This document shows positions 1 through 12,399 of a stretch of 64,000 nt of DNA, piece by piece. Position 1 is the first letter of the stretch; each line of letters starts with the position of its first letter. The translations under genes and the position numbers were made by a program. The notes below the pieces were generated by a model. It did no database searches, had not been told where the DNA came from, and saw only the letters and a list, made by a program, of their open reading frames with translations. This DNA is from Lagopus muta (taxonomy: Eukaryota; Chordata; Aves; Galliformes; Phasianidae): the NCBI RefSeq assembly GCF_023343835.1, contig NC_064472.1, positions 45,517,799 to 45,581,798 of the forward strand, in the 5' to 3' direction.

Positions 1-1265
1 TGAAAGGCTGCAATGACGTCACCCCACAGCCTTCTTTTCTCTAGGCTGAACAAGCCCAGCTCCCTCAGAATATCTTCGTAGGGGTGGTGCTCCAGTCTCC
101 TGATTGCGGCTCTCCTCTGGACCCTCTCCAGCAGCTCCCTGTCTTTTTTGTACTGGGGGGTCAAGAACTGGACACAGTACTACAGATGGGGCCTCACAAG
201 AACAGAGTAGAGGGGACAATCACATCCCTGTCCCTGCTGGCCAATCCTATTTTGGTGGAGCCCAGGATACCATTTGCTTTCTGAGCTGCAAGGGCACACT
301 GCTGGCTCATGTTAAACTTTTCATCCATCAAGACCCCCAGGTCCTTCTCTGCAGTGCTGCTCTCAAGGACCACTCCTTCCAGTCTGTATGGATCCCTGGA
401 ATTCCTCTGGCTCAAGTGCAAAACCTTGCACTTTGCTGTGTTGAACTTCGTTATATTCACCCAGGCCCACCTTTCCAGCCTGTCAAGGTCCCTCTGAATG
501 GCATCCCTTCCTTCCACCATGTCAACTGCACCACTCAGCTTTGTGTCATCAGCAAACTTGCTGGGGTGCACTTGATTCTATCATCAACGTCACTGATAAA
601 GATGTTAAAGAGCACCAGTCCCCAGATAGACCCCTGGGGGACGCCGCTCATTACCGGCCTCCACCTGGACACAGAGCCATTGATGACCACCCTCTGTCTG
701 CGGCCTTTCAACCAGTTTCTTATCCATCGAATGGTCCACCCATCAAATCCACATCCTTCCAATTTGGAGATAAGGATGTAGTGGGGGACCATGTCAAAGG
801 CCTTGCTCAAGTCGGGGTAAATGACATCGGTCACCTTTCCCTTGTTCATCAGTGCCGTCACTCCATCATAGAAGGCCATCAGTTTGGTCAAGCAAGACCT
901 TCCCCTGGTGAAGCCGTGCTGGCTGTCTCGAATCACATGCTCATTCCTCATGTGATCAAGCATGTCATCCAGGAGGATCTGCTCCATGATCTTCCCAGGT
1001 GCACAGGTGAGGCTCACCGTCCTATAGTTCCCTGGGTCCTCCTTGCTCCCTTTCTTGTAAACGGGAGTGACGTAACCCTTCCTCCAGTCATCCAGGACCT
1101 CACCTGACAGCCACGACTTTTCAAATAAGATGGAGAGCAGCTCGGCAATCACCTCAGCCAGCTCCTTCAGAACACTGGGATGCACGCCATCCGGCCCCAT
1201 AGACTTGTACACATTCAGTCTTGTGAGGCAGTCTCAGACTTGCTCTGTCCTCACAGCGGGGGAGG
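1..1265 (-). mobile_element. CR1 LINE fragment, 3' end cut by the window edge
   Basis: Antisense CR1. The minus strand encodes RT fingers ([19 protein letters not shown] near 1200), the GVPQGS palm motif and [10 protein letters not shown] (about 540-560), then the C-terminal region toward position 1. The two reading frames are offset by a frameshift near 550. The 5' truncation is near 1265, where the sequence becomes AT-rich. Confidence 0.92.
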
Positions 1266-2214
1266 ATCTTTTGGTTATGTGTGGGACCAAAATATATTTA
1301 GAAGAGGAGTGGGATTAGGACAATACTTATCAGACAGCCAAACTTCATGCTGCACCAGGAGAGAATACACAAATTGGCTGCCAATAAATTAATGGATCTT
1401 CCTATTATACACCCACTGATATTGAAGTTCAGCAAATTAATGGTGTTGTACCGGAAAAACTCTATATCTACCAAAAAAAAAAGATTTCTACTGTTAAAAA
1501 AAAAGGTCAGAACTAGACTGTTGGTACAACTTCATTTTTATGAAATCTCTAGTCATATATGGCAAATGGGGACAAAAAGGCCCAGGGTTAAGATTTGATT
1601 TTATAATTGACACCTGAGATATATGAAATCTATGTGTCACAGGATGGCCATGGACTGATGCTTATGTTACTCATATTGGACACATGTCAAAAAAGTAACA
1701 TCACTTTTCCTCAGTGAAAATCCCACCATTTTCAAACATTCCACCACAGGAATGGGAAATAAAAGAAGAGGGTAAACATCAACAGACTCCTTCTCTAATA
1801 TGAGGGAACGGAAATACAACTTCAATTAGATACCAGATTGAGAACAGTACAATGTGCAGCAGTCTCCCAGATTATTATCAAGTATGTTGGAGGCAAAATG
1901 AAAGATCAAGTACATGCTTGTCCTTTTGAATGTGAATGCTGGTATGCCACCACCTTGTTATTTGCAGTGTTCATAATATGGTTTTTGGGACAATCTTGAA
2001 GTTCATTCCAGCTTGGCACTGTAGATAAAAATTGATTTCAAACAGCTACTTGCAGTCACTCAACCTCCTTACGAACTGACTCCTTATATTTTTAACACAA
2101 GTCCTTACATAATTGAAAACATAGTGCAGCAACAGGTACAGTTTAATCCTTTATGGTCTCTTAAGCGAATAGAGAAAAGGATGAAAGATAAAAATTTTTG
2201 CCATTCATCTACTT
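1266..2214. other. AT-rich DNA, no recognised feature
   Basis: Non-repetitive AT-rich sequence with short A runs near 1474-1503. No gene is seen. Confidence 0.5.
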
Positions 2215-5000
2215 GTGCACCATTCCTGAAGACCTCCTATATAGGATGGATGACCAGGATACACAAGTGAACTTTTTCCTGAAGAAACTGAATGACCTAA
2301 TTGCTATCACAGAAACATGGTGGATAAATCCCACAGCTGACATGCTGTGATTGAGGACTACAGAAGGAATGAACAGGGTAGGAGGCTCCATGTTAGGAAG
2401 TGGATAGATTGCAAAGAGTGTGTCTGAGTAAAAGCCATGATCAGGTTGAAAACTTATGTGTTAAAATCAAGGAGCGGTCCAGTCAGGGACATCTAGTGAT
2501 TGGGGTCTGCTACAGGCCATCTGATCAGGAGGAGGCTGTTGACAAGGCCTTCTTACTTCAACTGTAAGAAGTGTCACACTTGCAGACTCTCGTTCTGATG
2601 GGGGATTTCAACCACCTGGATATCCGCTAGCATAGCAGCATGGCAGGTGATAGTCAATCCAGGAAATTCCTGGAGTCTGTTGAGGACAAATTCCTGGTCC
2701 AGGCATTAGATGGATCAATCTAAGGTGAAGCCTTACTAGACCTGGTGCTCACCAACGCAGAGGAGAGCATTGGAGATTTTAAGATTGGAGGCAGTCTGGG
2801 CTGCAGTGATTATGCCCTGGTGAAGTTTGTGATCTTAAGGAATGCAGGCCTGGAAAAAGCACCGTCAGGAACCTGTACTTCAGGAGAGCAAAATTCAAGT
2901 TGTTCAAGGAACTGCTGGATGAGATCCCCTGGGAAACTGTGCTTAAGGCCATAGGAACAGAACAGAGCTGGCAGCTCTTTAAGGACACCCTTTTGCGTGC
3001 ACTGCTTCCCTCAGCAGAAGAAATTGAGCAGAGGAGCCAGGAAACCAGCCTCCAGCTTAAATAGATGGAAAAGAGGGAAATGTACAGGAAGTGGAAGCAG
3101 GGTTGTGTTGCCTGGGAGGTATACAGGGAAGTTGTCTGTATGTGTAGAGATAGGATCCGGAAAGCCAAGACACAGATGAAGCTGAACTTGGAAAGGGATG
3201 TGAAAAATAACAAGTGGTTCTACAGGTACACAGACAGGAGACAGACTAAAGAAAGTGCTCCCCCTCTGATAAGTGAGGGTGGAGAACTGCCTTCCTCAGA
3301 CTTTGAAAAAGGTGAGGTGCTCAATAATGCTTTGCCTCAGTCTTCACTGGTAGTCAGGCTTTCCATGTCTGCCAGGACCCTGAACCTCTGAGAGGAGCAG
3401 ATTCCCTCCCACTGTAACAGTTGAGCAATTCCGAGAACTCCTCATGAAACTGAATGTATATAAGTCCATGGGGCCAGATGATATTCTTCCCAGGGTTCTG
3501 AGAGAGGTGGCTGATGTGGTTGTCAAACCACTCTCCATCATATTTGAAAAATTATGGCTGTTGGGTGAAATCCCCAATGACTGGAACAAGTGAAACACTT
3601 CTCCCATTTTTAAGGAAGGTAGAACAGATGACCCAGGGAACTACAGATAGTGAGCCTCACCTCTGTGCCTGGGAAGATCATGGAGCAGATCCTTCTGGTT
3701 ACCATGTTAAGACACATATGAGACAAAGAGGTGATCTGAGACAGCCAGCATGGCTTCACCAAAGGTAGATCATGCCTTACCAATCTAGTGGTCTTCTATG
3801 ATGGAGTGATGGCATTGGTAGACACAGGAAGGGTGAAGATGTCATTTACCTGGACTTCTGCAAATCCTTTGACATGGTCCCTCACTACAGCCCTCTCTCT
3901 ATACTGGAGAGATAAAGATCTGAAGGATGGAATGGTCAATGGATGAAGAACTGGTTGGCTGGATGCAGCCAAAGGGTTGTGATGAATGTCTGGATGGAGG
4001 CCAGTCACTAACAGTGTCCCGCAAGGGTCAGTCTTGGGACCAGTGCTCTTCAACATTTTTATCAATGACACAGACGATGGAATTGAGTGTATCTTGAGTA
4101 AAACTGCAAATGATGCCAAACTAAGCAGCGCAGTCATTACATTGGAGGGAAGGGATGTTATCCAGAGAGACCTGGACAGGCTGAAGAAATGAGCCCATGT
4201 GAACCTAATGAGATTCAACAAGTCTAAGTGCAAATTGTTGCACTTGGGCTGGGACAATCCCAGGTATTTATATAAACTGGATATCTCCTGCTGGAGAGCT
4301 GCTCTGCAGAGAAGGACTTGGGGGTGCTAGTGAATGAGAAGCTGGACATGAGCCAGCAGTGTGTGCTTGCAGCCTGGAAGGTTGACTGCGTTCTGAGCTG
4401 CATTAAAAGAGGGGTGGCCAGCAGGGACAGGGAGTGATTGTCCCCCTCTACTCAGCTCTTGTGAGGCCCCATCCAGAGTACTGTGCACAGGCCTGGGGCT
4501 CCCAGTACAGGAAGTACATGGAGCTCCTGGAGCGGGTCCAGATGGTCACTAAGATGGTCAGAGCATTGGAGCACCTCTCCTATGAGGAAAGGTTGAGGGA
4601 ACTGGGCTTGTTTAGCATCGAGAAGGGAAGGCTTCGGGGAGACCTCACTGGGGCCTTCCAGTACCTGAGGGGAGCTTATAAACAGGAGGGGAAATGGCTG
4701 TTTACGAGGGTGGATAGTGATAGGACAAGGGGGAATTATTTCAAACTGAGACAGGGGAGGTTTAGGTCAGATATTAGGAGGAAGTTCTTCTCACAGAGGG
4801 TGGTGACACACTGGAACAGGCTGTCCAAAGAGGTTGTGGATGTCCCATCCCTGGAGGCAATCAAGGCCAGGTGGGATGTGGCTCTGGGCAGCTTGGTCTA
4901 GTATTTGGTGACCCTGCACATAGTAGGGTTTTGAAACTAGATGATTATTGTGGTCTATTTCAACCCAGGCCGTTCTATGATTCTATGATTCTATGATATC
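2215..5000 (+). mobile_element. Long CR1 LINE covering most of ORF2
   Basis: Sense copy. The endonuclease domain starts with AITETWWI (about 2300-2325), has MGDFNHLD near 2600 and SDYALVKF near 2805. The linker (KKRWKQ-like basic region) is at 3060-3240 and the RT follows: GPDD near 3475, then [18 protein letters not shown] (about 4018-4070). The FADD active-site block is mutated to TANDAKLSS. The C-terminal block with ALVRPHPEYCAQAWGSQ is near 4450. The 3' end is the direct repeat TTCTATGATTCTATGA at 4974-4997. Many stops and frameshifts mark it as inactive. Confidence 0.93.
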
Positions 5001-5068
5001 TTAGTCTGATAATTGCTGATGCTCATAGATGTGCAAAAACACAACAAAAAAAGAAAAGAAGGAGGAAT
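5000..5068 (+). mobile_element. ERV internal 3' remnant with polypurine tract
   Basis: About 70 bp ending in the purine run AAAAAAAGAAAAGAAGGAGG (about 5045-5066) directly before a TG-starting LTR. This is the usual position of a retroviral polypurine tract. The rest of the provirus is absent, because a CR1 3' end lies immediately to the left. Confidence 0.45.
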
Positions 5069-5693
5069 TGTGAAAGTTAGATTGTGTATTTGCAGTAGAA
5101 ACTTCTGATATTGAAGTACAAACTTATAATCTTTTTATAAAATGTCTTCATTGGTTGTTTTTCACAAGTTGCTGAGGCAGAGACTAGCACAAAATAGGGC
5201 AAATATTTTGCTTAAAAGTAGGAACTGGAGCTTTCTGACTAACCCAAGATAAGGCAAATCTGCAGGGTAGGCCTAGCACAGGACAGAACAAAAGTAATAA
5301 TCTTAATCTCTAGAACAAATGTAATAACCTTATGAAACATTTCTCCTACCCCCATAAAGAAATACAAGTTTTACTTAAGAACAACAGGTTTTTAAGTAAC
5401 AGACCTAATATGGAAATATTCCTTAGTAACTACATCAAGAAGACTGTGAGCAGGGAATGCTCAACCAGTGAGTAACTTAACTTGGAGAGATTATAACATG
5501 CATTCGGAGAAAGTGTTATGATGTGCTATGGTGAAATGGTGTGTATTTTGCTGGAAAGGCAAACACTTTCTCTCTTGCCATAAGACAGCGTGCACCCAAC
5601 ATTGCAATTATGAATAAGACATGATGACTTCACTAAAATCCTTGCTGGAGTCAAATTTATGATCTGACAAATTTATAGACAGTCTTTCTCACA
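5069..5693 (+). mobile_element. Endogenous retrovirus 3' LTR (unclassified)
   Basis: A 625-bp segment that begins TGTGAAAG and ends CTTTCTCACA, an imperfect inverted terminal repeat with TG...CA ends. It is preceded by a polypurine tract. Inside are a TATA-like ATTATAACATG near 5490 and a U5-like stretch up to the CA. No matching target-site duplication can be read, which fits an LTR attached to lost proviral sequence on the left. I cannot assign a family with confidence. Confidence 0.5.
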
Positions 5694-6345
5694 TCCCCCC
5701 TGCAGCCTAAGGGCACCATGTGGAGCTGATTTCCCTGGGCAACTATGGAGGAGTCCACAGAGCAGCAGCGGACAGGGCCCAGAGGAGGCAAAGCACTTGG
5801 AGAGCTCAAGCAGGAGCAGCCCCAGGCCAGAGCTGTAGACCATGAGAGACCAAAGCTGGAGCAGTTCTCAAAAAACTGCAGCCTGTGGATTGCTTACACT
5901 GGATCAATTCATAAAGGACTGTATCCTGTGGGAAAAACACCATGCTGGAGTAGGGGAACAGTGTGAGGGTGAAGAAGTGGCAGACATAAAACTTTATGGA
6001 CCAACCATTACATTCATACCCCATTTCCTTGCACTGCTCAGGGGGAAAGAAGTCAAAGAATCATGAGTAAAGCTGAGCCTGGGAATAAAGGATAGAGGGG
6101 TAGGAGGAATGTGCTTTAAGTTTTGTTTTTCTCACTATCTTGTCACTGTATTATTTGGCAATAAATCAAATTAATCTTCCCCATGTCAAGTCTTCTCTGC
6201 CTATGGAAGTAATTAGTGAGGATTTTCCCTGTCCTTATCTCAATCTATCAGATTTTTTTTAATCTTGTTTTGTTCTTGCCATGGTGAGGAGGGGAAATGA
6301 GAGAGTGGTTCGGTGAGCACATAGTGGATGTTGAAGATTAATCCA
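5694..6345 (+). mobile_element. Avian ERV LTR fragment, same family as 42220-44370
   Basis: It shares ordered blocks with the intron 1 LTR: GGGCACCATGTGGAGCTGAT matches the block near 42565, and the 3' part carries AATAAATC (signal at 6160-6165), then AATCTTCCCC and a TTATCTCAATC block. The 5' part of U3 is missing, since it directly abuts the preceding LTR. Confidence 0.6.
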
Positions 6346-7670
6346 CTATGGATCTCCTCAGCTGCTAATTAAATTAACTGTAGTGAGAGATAGACCATAC
6401 CAGTTTCTGTCACATGGGATGACTGTAAAAGCATTTAAGTTGCTGGATAAGGAAAGGAGAGATAAAAATTTAAAGATAATTATGATCTAGCGAGCAAAGT
6501 TCAGACAAACCCATCTGCAAAATGTGGTGGAAAGTCTCACAAGATAATCTTATCTAACTGACCTGAAAGAAACATTAAAAGGCAACATTTATACTGTAGG
6601 CATTTTAACAATCCAGTTTTCTTGCTTGGACAATTACCTCACCATCTGTACAGTATACCTACACAAAATGAAGGAAGGGAGTAAGCAGGAGATAAATCTT
6701 TTTCAGACTTTGGATGCATTTAGACCAGTTTTGCAGTTAAAGATTAAAAAAAAGCGATGATGTTTTAATGTTCTCTATATATATTTTTGCTCAAAATTTA
6801 CAGAGAAGTTTTCATATTTCTCTTCATGTGTGATGCATCTGTTCCTCTCCTTGATGAATTATATTTTATACAGAGATGCTGTACTGACGAAACATCTTCA
6901 TGAAGACTTCTTTATTGCAAGGAGTCAAATAGGACTTGCAAAATCCTCTTCACATTCTATGTATTAACCTACACTGTCCATAAACTCTGACAACATCCCA
7001 CATCCTGCAGAACCCTGCTATGCTGCTTATTATACGTATCAAAAAATCCCATCCTATTTATACAAATACCAATCCCACAGGACCAGCAAGCCATGGGACG
7101 AAAGACTTCCTAATGACAGTGAGATGTCACATTGTGTAATGCCACACCTCTGCCACAAGGTTCAGGCTTCAGAAACATCTGGACCTCCATCAAACAGCAT
7201 AGGTCTACAGCCAGAATATCACTGCATTTTCAGGTTCTCTGCTGCTTCCATACACCTTTAGTTAGTGCAGTGCTTTATACTGACAACACATCCACATCAC
7301 TTCCAAGGACACCACGTCACAGGGAACTTGTCTAGATAAATGTCTCCTTGTCCCCATTTGGCATTTCCTCCCAGCCTTTCACGCTATGTTGAGCAATACT
7401 TTGTGTTCAGCCCTTCACATCCTGCAGTACAAGGTTTTCTTGATGCAGAGCATATTGCACCCACTGCTCCTTAGACAGAGCTCTTTCTGTTGACATATTA
7501 GATTCAATAGTTTATGCAGGCAATGAAGGAGCAGAATAAAATAGAAAATGCAGAGAAGGCAAAGGATGTGATGAAGATAGATGAGGAGCTAAGAAATGAA
7601 ATGAAATGAAATGAAAAGTTTGGATAGAGGGATCATAGAAAAATGACAAGAAGGTCTACTTGTTTAGAAG
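6346..7670. other. AT-rich DNA, no recognised gene
   Basis: Unique-looking sequence. A (GAAAT)n tract of about five units is at 7593-7617. Nothing else is seen. Confidence 0.5.
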
Positions 7671-8700
7671 TCATAGAATCATAGAATCACTCGGATTGGA
7701 AAAGACTTTAAAGATCATCGAGTCCAACCACAACTTAACCATACTACCCTAACTAACAACCCTCCATTAAATCATGTCCCTGAGAACCACATCCAAACAG
7801 ATTTTAAACACATCCAGGTATGGTGACTCAACCACCTCCCTGGGGAGCCTATTCCAGTGCTTAACAACCCTTTCTGTAAACAAGTCTTCTAATATCCAAA
7901 CTAGACTTATCCTGGGACAATTTGAGGCCATTTCCCTCGTCCTGTCACCAGTCACCAGTGAGAAGAGACCAACCCTGCTCTTGCTGTAACAACCTTCCAG
8001 GTATTGGAAGAGAGCAATAATGTCTCCCCTCAGCCACCCTTTCCCCAGACTGAATAGACCCAGCTCCCTTAGTGTCATGGTTTTATGTGTTTTTTTTTGG
8101 TTTTCAGTATTCCACGTCAAAACATCATGTAGTGTACGGGGCATTAAAGTGTTAATGCCCCAATTCCAGGTACCTATCCCTGTACATTACAGAAGTCATG
8201 GGATCTGGCCCTTCTGGGTGGGGGGCAGTCTCTTGCTGCCTGGCAGTGGTTGCTGGAGGGTGCTTTCCTAGCTGTTCCAAGCTCTTCAGGTTTGGCTCGG
8301 TCTTGGGAACTCTCTCTCCCATCTTGTTTGATTTATTAATCTCAATTTCAGTTAAATTGTATTATAGTGTGTTATCTTGTATTCTGGTAACATAGTAAAA
8401 TAAGTTTTCCACCCATAGATTGTTGCTGCTGTTTTTTTTCCTCCCTTCTTTCCTTCCCATTTTGTGGGGCTGGGGTGGGGGGGAGGGCAGGGGACTATTG
8501 CCTCCCCCTGTCACAGGCATAGATTGATCTAGTCAACTCCGTGACACCTAGTCACTCCTCATAGGACATATTCTCCAAGCCCTTCACAAGCCTTGTTGCC
8601 TTTCTTCAGACCTGCTTCAGTACCTCAATGTCCTCTCTGTACTGAGGTGCCCAAAACTGAACACAGTACTCGAGGCGAGGCCTCATCAATGCCGGGTGCA
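7671..8700 (-). mobile_element. CR1 fragment split by a solo LTR
   Basis: The CR1 3' end starts at AGTCATAGAATCATAGAATC (7671). The left piece ends at 8072 within the CAGCTCCCTTAG block and the right piece resumes at about 8547 with TCACTCCTCATAGGAC, the expected continuation in CR1. The right piece (minus-strand peptide [17 protein letters not shown]) fades near 8700. Confidence 0.88.
8073..8546 (+). mobile_element. Solo ERV LTR inserted in CR1
   Basis: A 474-bp segment beginning TGTCATGG and ending CCGTGACA, so the termini are TGTCA...TGACA. It is flanked by CTTAG (8068-8072) and CCTAG (8547-8551), a likely 5-bp target duplication with one mismatch. No coding sequence is present, so it is a recombined solo LTR. 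Strand is tentative and based on a TTTATTAATCTC-like stretch resembling the R region. An ERVL/ERVK-type family in birds is likely. Confidence 0.75.
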
Positions 8701-8947
8701 GGGGCAGGAAAGAGAAGGGATTAAAATGAAACTCTCTAGAGGTGAGCCTTGGGGGAATGATGATGGAGTTGGAGAGTGAGTCATATACACTAATGCACAC
8801 AGCATGGGCAACAATAAAGAAGAGCTGGCAGCCATTGCCAACAGGCAAAATATGACTTACCTGCCATTACTGAAACATGATGGAATCTTTCCCACAACTG
8901 GAGTGCTGCAATGAATTGATGGATTCTCTTTTGAAGGGAGAGGCAAG
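8701..8947. other. Short unassigned segment between CR1 copies
   Basis: Sequence around 8760-8870 has fragments like CR1 endonuclease text (AAACATGATGGAATC), but it is too decayed to call. Confidence 0.3.
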
Positions 8948-9215
8948 GAATCACAGAATCACAAAATGTCAGGGACTGGAAGGGAGCTCGAAAGATCATC
9001 TAGTCCAAGGCTCCTGCTGGAGCAGGAACACCTAAGTTAGGCCACACATGTCCAAATGAGTTTCGAATGTCTCCAGAGAAGGAGACCTCACAATTTCTCT
9101 GGGCAGCCTGTTCCTGTGTTCTGCTATCCTTACAGTGATGATGTTCTCATATTTATGTGGAAACTCCTATGTTCCAGCTTGCACCCATTGCCCTTTGTCC
9201 TATCATTCCTTGTCT
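8948..9215 (-). mobile_element. CR1 3' end fragment
   Basis: AATCACAGAATCACAAAATG, then TCTAGTCCAAGG and TTGTCCTATCATTCC, are the antisense CR1 3' UTR and C-terminal codons. It is joined directly to a sense CR1. Confidence 0.85.
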
Positions 9216-10866
9216 GAGGAAGGAAGGGTAGTGGCATGTCTCTCTATGTTAGAATGTTATGATGTTGTTAAGTTCAGGACTGAGAGTGATAAAGTTGAGT
9301 CTCCATGCATAAGGATCACAGAAAGGGCTAACAGGGCTGACATTCTGGTGGGAGTCTGTTACAGACTGCCTAACCAGGATGAAGAGAAGGACACAGCATT
9401 CTACAAGCATTTGGCAGAAGCTGTGTGATCAGCAGCCCTTGTTCACATGGGGAACTTCGACTCCCTTGATACCCACTGTAAATACAATACAGCACAGATG
9501 AAGCAGCCCAGGTTTCTAGAGTGTTTGGAAGATAAGCTCCTCACACAGCTGGTAAGAGAACGTACCAGGAGAGGTGCCCAGCTAATTCTGATGCTCACAA
9601 ACAGAGAAGGACTGGTGGTAGATGCAGAGCTCAGGAGCTGTTGTGGGCAAAGTGATCACAGAATGGCAGAGTTCTTAATTCTTGGTGAAGTCACAAGGAA
9701 GGGACCTTGGACTTCCAGAGGGTGGACTTTGAACTAATGAGGAAACAGGTAGGGAGGGCTGCTTAGAATTCAGTCGTAAAAGGTAGAGGGGTTCAGGAAG
9801 GCTGCACATTCCTCAAGAAGGAAGTCTTTGAGGTGCAGGAGCACACTAGATGACTGGCAGAACTTAGAGGATTGTCATTAGCACAGTTTGGTTGGAGGTC
9901 TGTAGCTAAAGGTGCTCCCAAGGGGTCAGTGCTGGGTCTGGTTGTGTTCAACATCTTCATCAATGATCTGGATGAAGGGGTAGAATTCACACTCAGCAAG
10001 TTTGCATGAAGGAGTGGCTGAAACACTGGAAGTTTGTGCTACCATTCAACAAGTTCTGGATAGACTGGAGAGTTGTGCATGGAGGAATCTGATGAAGTTT
10101 AGCAAGTGTAGAACTTTGCTAAACTAGAACCTAGAGAGGAATATCTGCCTGCATCAGTACAGGACAGAGGGTGACCTGTTGGACAGGAGCTCTGTGGAGA
10201 AGCCCCTGGGGTTCATGGTGGACAACAGGTTGGGCATGAGCCAGCAGTGTGCCCTTGTGGCTAAGAATGCCAATGGTATCCTGGGATGTATTAAAAAAAG
10301 TATGGCCAGCAGGTTGAGGAAGTGACCCTCCTCTTCTACCCTGCACTGATGAAGCCATATTTAGAATAGTGTTTCTAGTTCTGGGCTCCCCAGTTCAAAA
10401 AAGACAGGCAACTTCTGAAGAGAGTCCAGTGGAGGGTCACAAAGATGATAAAGAGCCTTGAGCACCTCACATATGAGGAAAGACTGAGTAAGCTGGATCT
10501 ACTCAGGCTGGGGAAGACTGAGAGGAGATCTGATAAATGTTTATAAATATCTGAACAGAAGTGGGAGACAAATAGATGAGGCCAGCACCTTCTCGGTGGT
10601 TTTTAGTGAAAGGGCAAGGAGTAATGGATTAAGACTTGAGCATAGGAAGTTCCACACTAACATGAGGAAGAACTGCTTTACAGTAACAGTGACAGCACAT
10701 TGGAATAGGTTGCCAAGAGAAGTTGTGGAATCTCCTTCTACGGAGATATTCAAGACCCGTCTGGACATCTATCTGTGAGACCTAGTTTAGTGTACCTTGC
10801 TTCAGTAGGGGGGTTAGACACAATAAACTCCTGAGCTTCCTTCAAGCTGTGTGATTCTGTGGTTCT
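9216..10866 (+). mobile_element. Internally deleted CR1 LINE
   Basis: The sense copy starts in the endonuclease region (LVGVCYRLPNQDEEKDTAFY near 9350; MGNFDSLDTH near 9450, where GDFN has become GNFD). Near 9790-9880 it jumps to the RT palm ([20 protein letters not shown] near 9910-9970, another change from the usual VPQGS). It then continues through the C-terminal block ([19 protein letters not shown], about 10700) to the 3' repeat GTGATTCTGTGGTTCTG at 10851-10867. Confidence 0.9.
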
Positions 10867-11727
10867 GCACAGTGATTTACACTCTGAAGAACTGTATCAT
10901 CTTGTCAGAGGCACTTCATTATTTTTGTTCAGACATGACACTTACAAGTGTTATTGCATGCTGAAAGCTGTGGCCTAAGACAGCTGGACCCAATAAAGGC
11001 CTATCTAGACCATTTGAGAAAAATCATTATAGTGACTTGTTTCAAACGAATATAATCTATTAAATATGCTATGAGCTACTACTGCCTGCATAAAACAACC
11101 AACAAGCCATAGAAGCCCATCTCTCCTCTCTGACCTTTCCAGATGGATGTGTTTATTTGCCTTTCCTAGCTTCTGTATTTTGTATCCATTTTAAATTAGT
11201 ACATCTCAGTAAAATGCTGTCTGATTACACTTTTGGGTCATTAATACAGGAGTTAAATGAGCCAAAGACTACTGCCAATGTGGTGATCCTGACCAGAACA
11301 CCACTAGGCACCAAGGAGCTGATGATTCACACCAGGGCCAACTTGAGTTTGCCTAGGCTAGCCCCATGCAGCCTTCAGAACTATGCTGTGCTGCATAAAT
11401 CTCTTGGCCTCTGTACAGCTTCCACCACTTTCCTGATGTTAATAGTGATTATGACTGCTGTGTGCTCTTACCTTTATCTATCAAAGCAGCAAGAAGTTTA
11501 CATGACAGCATCAGTTCTACTTGACAGCAGAAATCATGAGCATAGGTACACTCTTGTAAGGAAATCATATCATAGCTCAATTAACTGAATTTATTATGTA
11601 TAGGGCCTGCTCAGCATGGATCAGAGGTTTCTGAGTTGCCACACTGTCTGAGTTTCCAGCATCTATGGTATGGATGTCCAGCCTGTTAGCTCGTTTGGGA
11701 TGCACTGAGTGAACAGGAATAGGCCAT
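10867..11727. other. Unassigned AT-rich DNA with one 143-codon ORF
   Basis: A plus-strand open frame at 11157-11588 has one hydrophobic stretch (TTFLMLIVIMTAVCSYLYL) but no recognisable family. It could be chance. No other feature is seen. Confidence 0.35.
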
Positions 11728-12290
11728 CAGTTGCTCCAAAAGCAATACTTCCTTTTTTACTTCCATGGTAACCACAACCCCTACAAAGAGCACAATAATA
11801 AAACTTGATACAGCAAATTCTCAGCTACAAAACTATTTTTCGGCACAGTTACCACTGTTAGCTATGCATTTTTGCTAGCCATGATGAAGAGCCTGAATGC
11901 TGTGCTCCTAAGAATCTCCGTCAGCAGAGGTGACCCACTGTTCCACAGCTGCTAAAACGGCATCGTTGCTGCTGAAATGCATCACCATCACCTCACTGTG
12001 CTCTCATCCACTATTTGGTCTTCATAAACATTCAAGAAGTATCAATAAATGTCAGTGGGTTCCATTGTTTCAGCATGAAGAGATTCAATAACATACATTT
12101 GCACCATATGCTCTTCCACGACTGATGCCCCTCTGTCAGACAGCCCTTCTGCTGCTACCTATCACACAGCAACAAAATGTAATGGAATACTGGTAGGACT
12201 GTTCAATCTCTACTGCTGTACCACCAACAACTGCTTCTGATGTAATGGTCCAATAACATAAAACAGGAGGCATTACTTTCAGAGCAGCCT
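11728..12290 (-). mobile_element. Internally deleted mariner ('Galluhop'-like), copy 1
   Basis: The left end CAGTTGCTCCAAAAGCAATAC and the right end GGAGGCATTACTTTCAGAGC are inverted copies of the mariner terminus. The interior, read on the minus strand, follows the same order as the copies at 23690 and 50348 (5' leader, transposase N-terminal codons, the GTGGATGAGAGCACAGTGAG block, then a jump to the 3' end). It is about 560 bp and degraded. Confidence 0.75.
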
Positions 12291-12399
12291 TCACATTATA
12301 TATTATATAGTTTATGTAGACGAGAAATAAAATTTATTTCTAAATATTTTTTTATTAAAACAGAAAAGAGGGTAACAAAACACAAAATCGGAAAGATAT

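Noticed and set aside
3719..4980. Possible functional CR1 reverse transcriptase in the long sense copy
   Set aside because: The active-site block reads TANDAKL rather than FADDTKL, and the frame is broken many times.
4974..4997. ATTCTATG direct repeats as a CRISPR-like or satellite array
   Set aside because: They are the standard short repeat at the CR1 3' end and recur at the end of other copies here.
11157..11588. 143-codon plus-strand ORF with a hydrophobic segment
   Set aside because: No recognisable domain, no CpG promoter and no splice context. Kept only as a remark in the gap entry.
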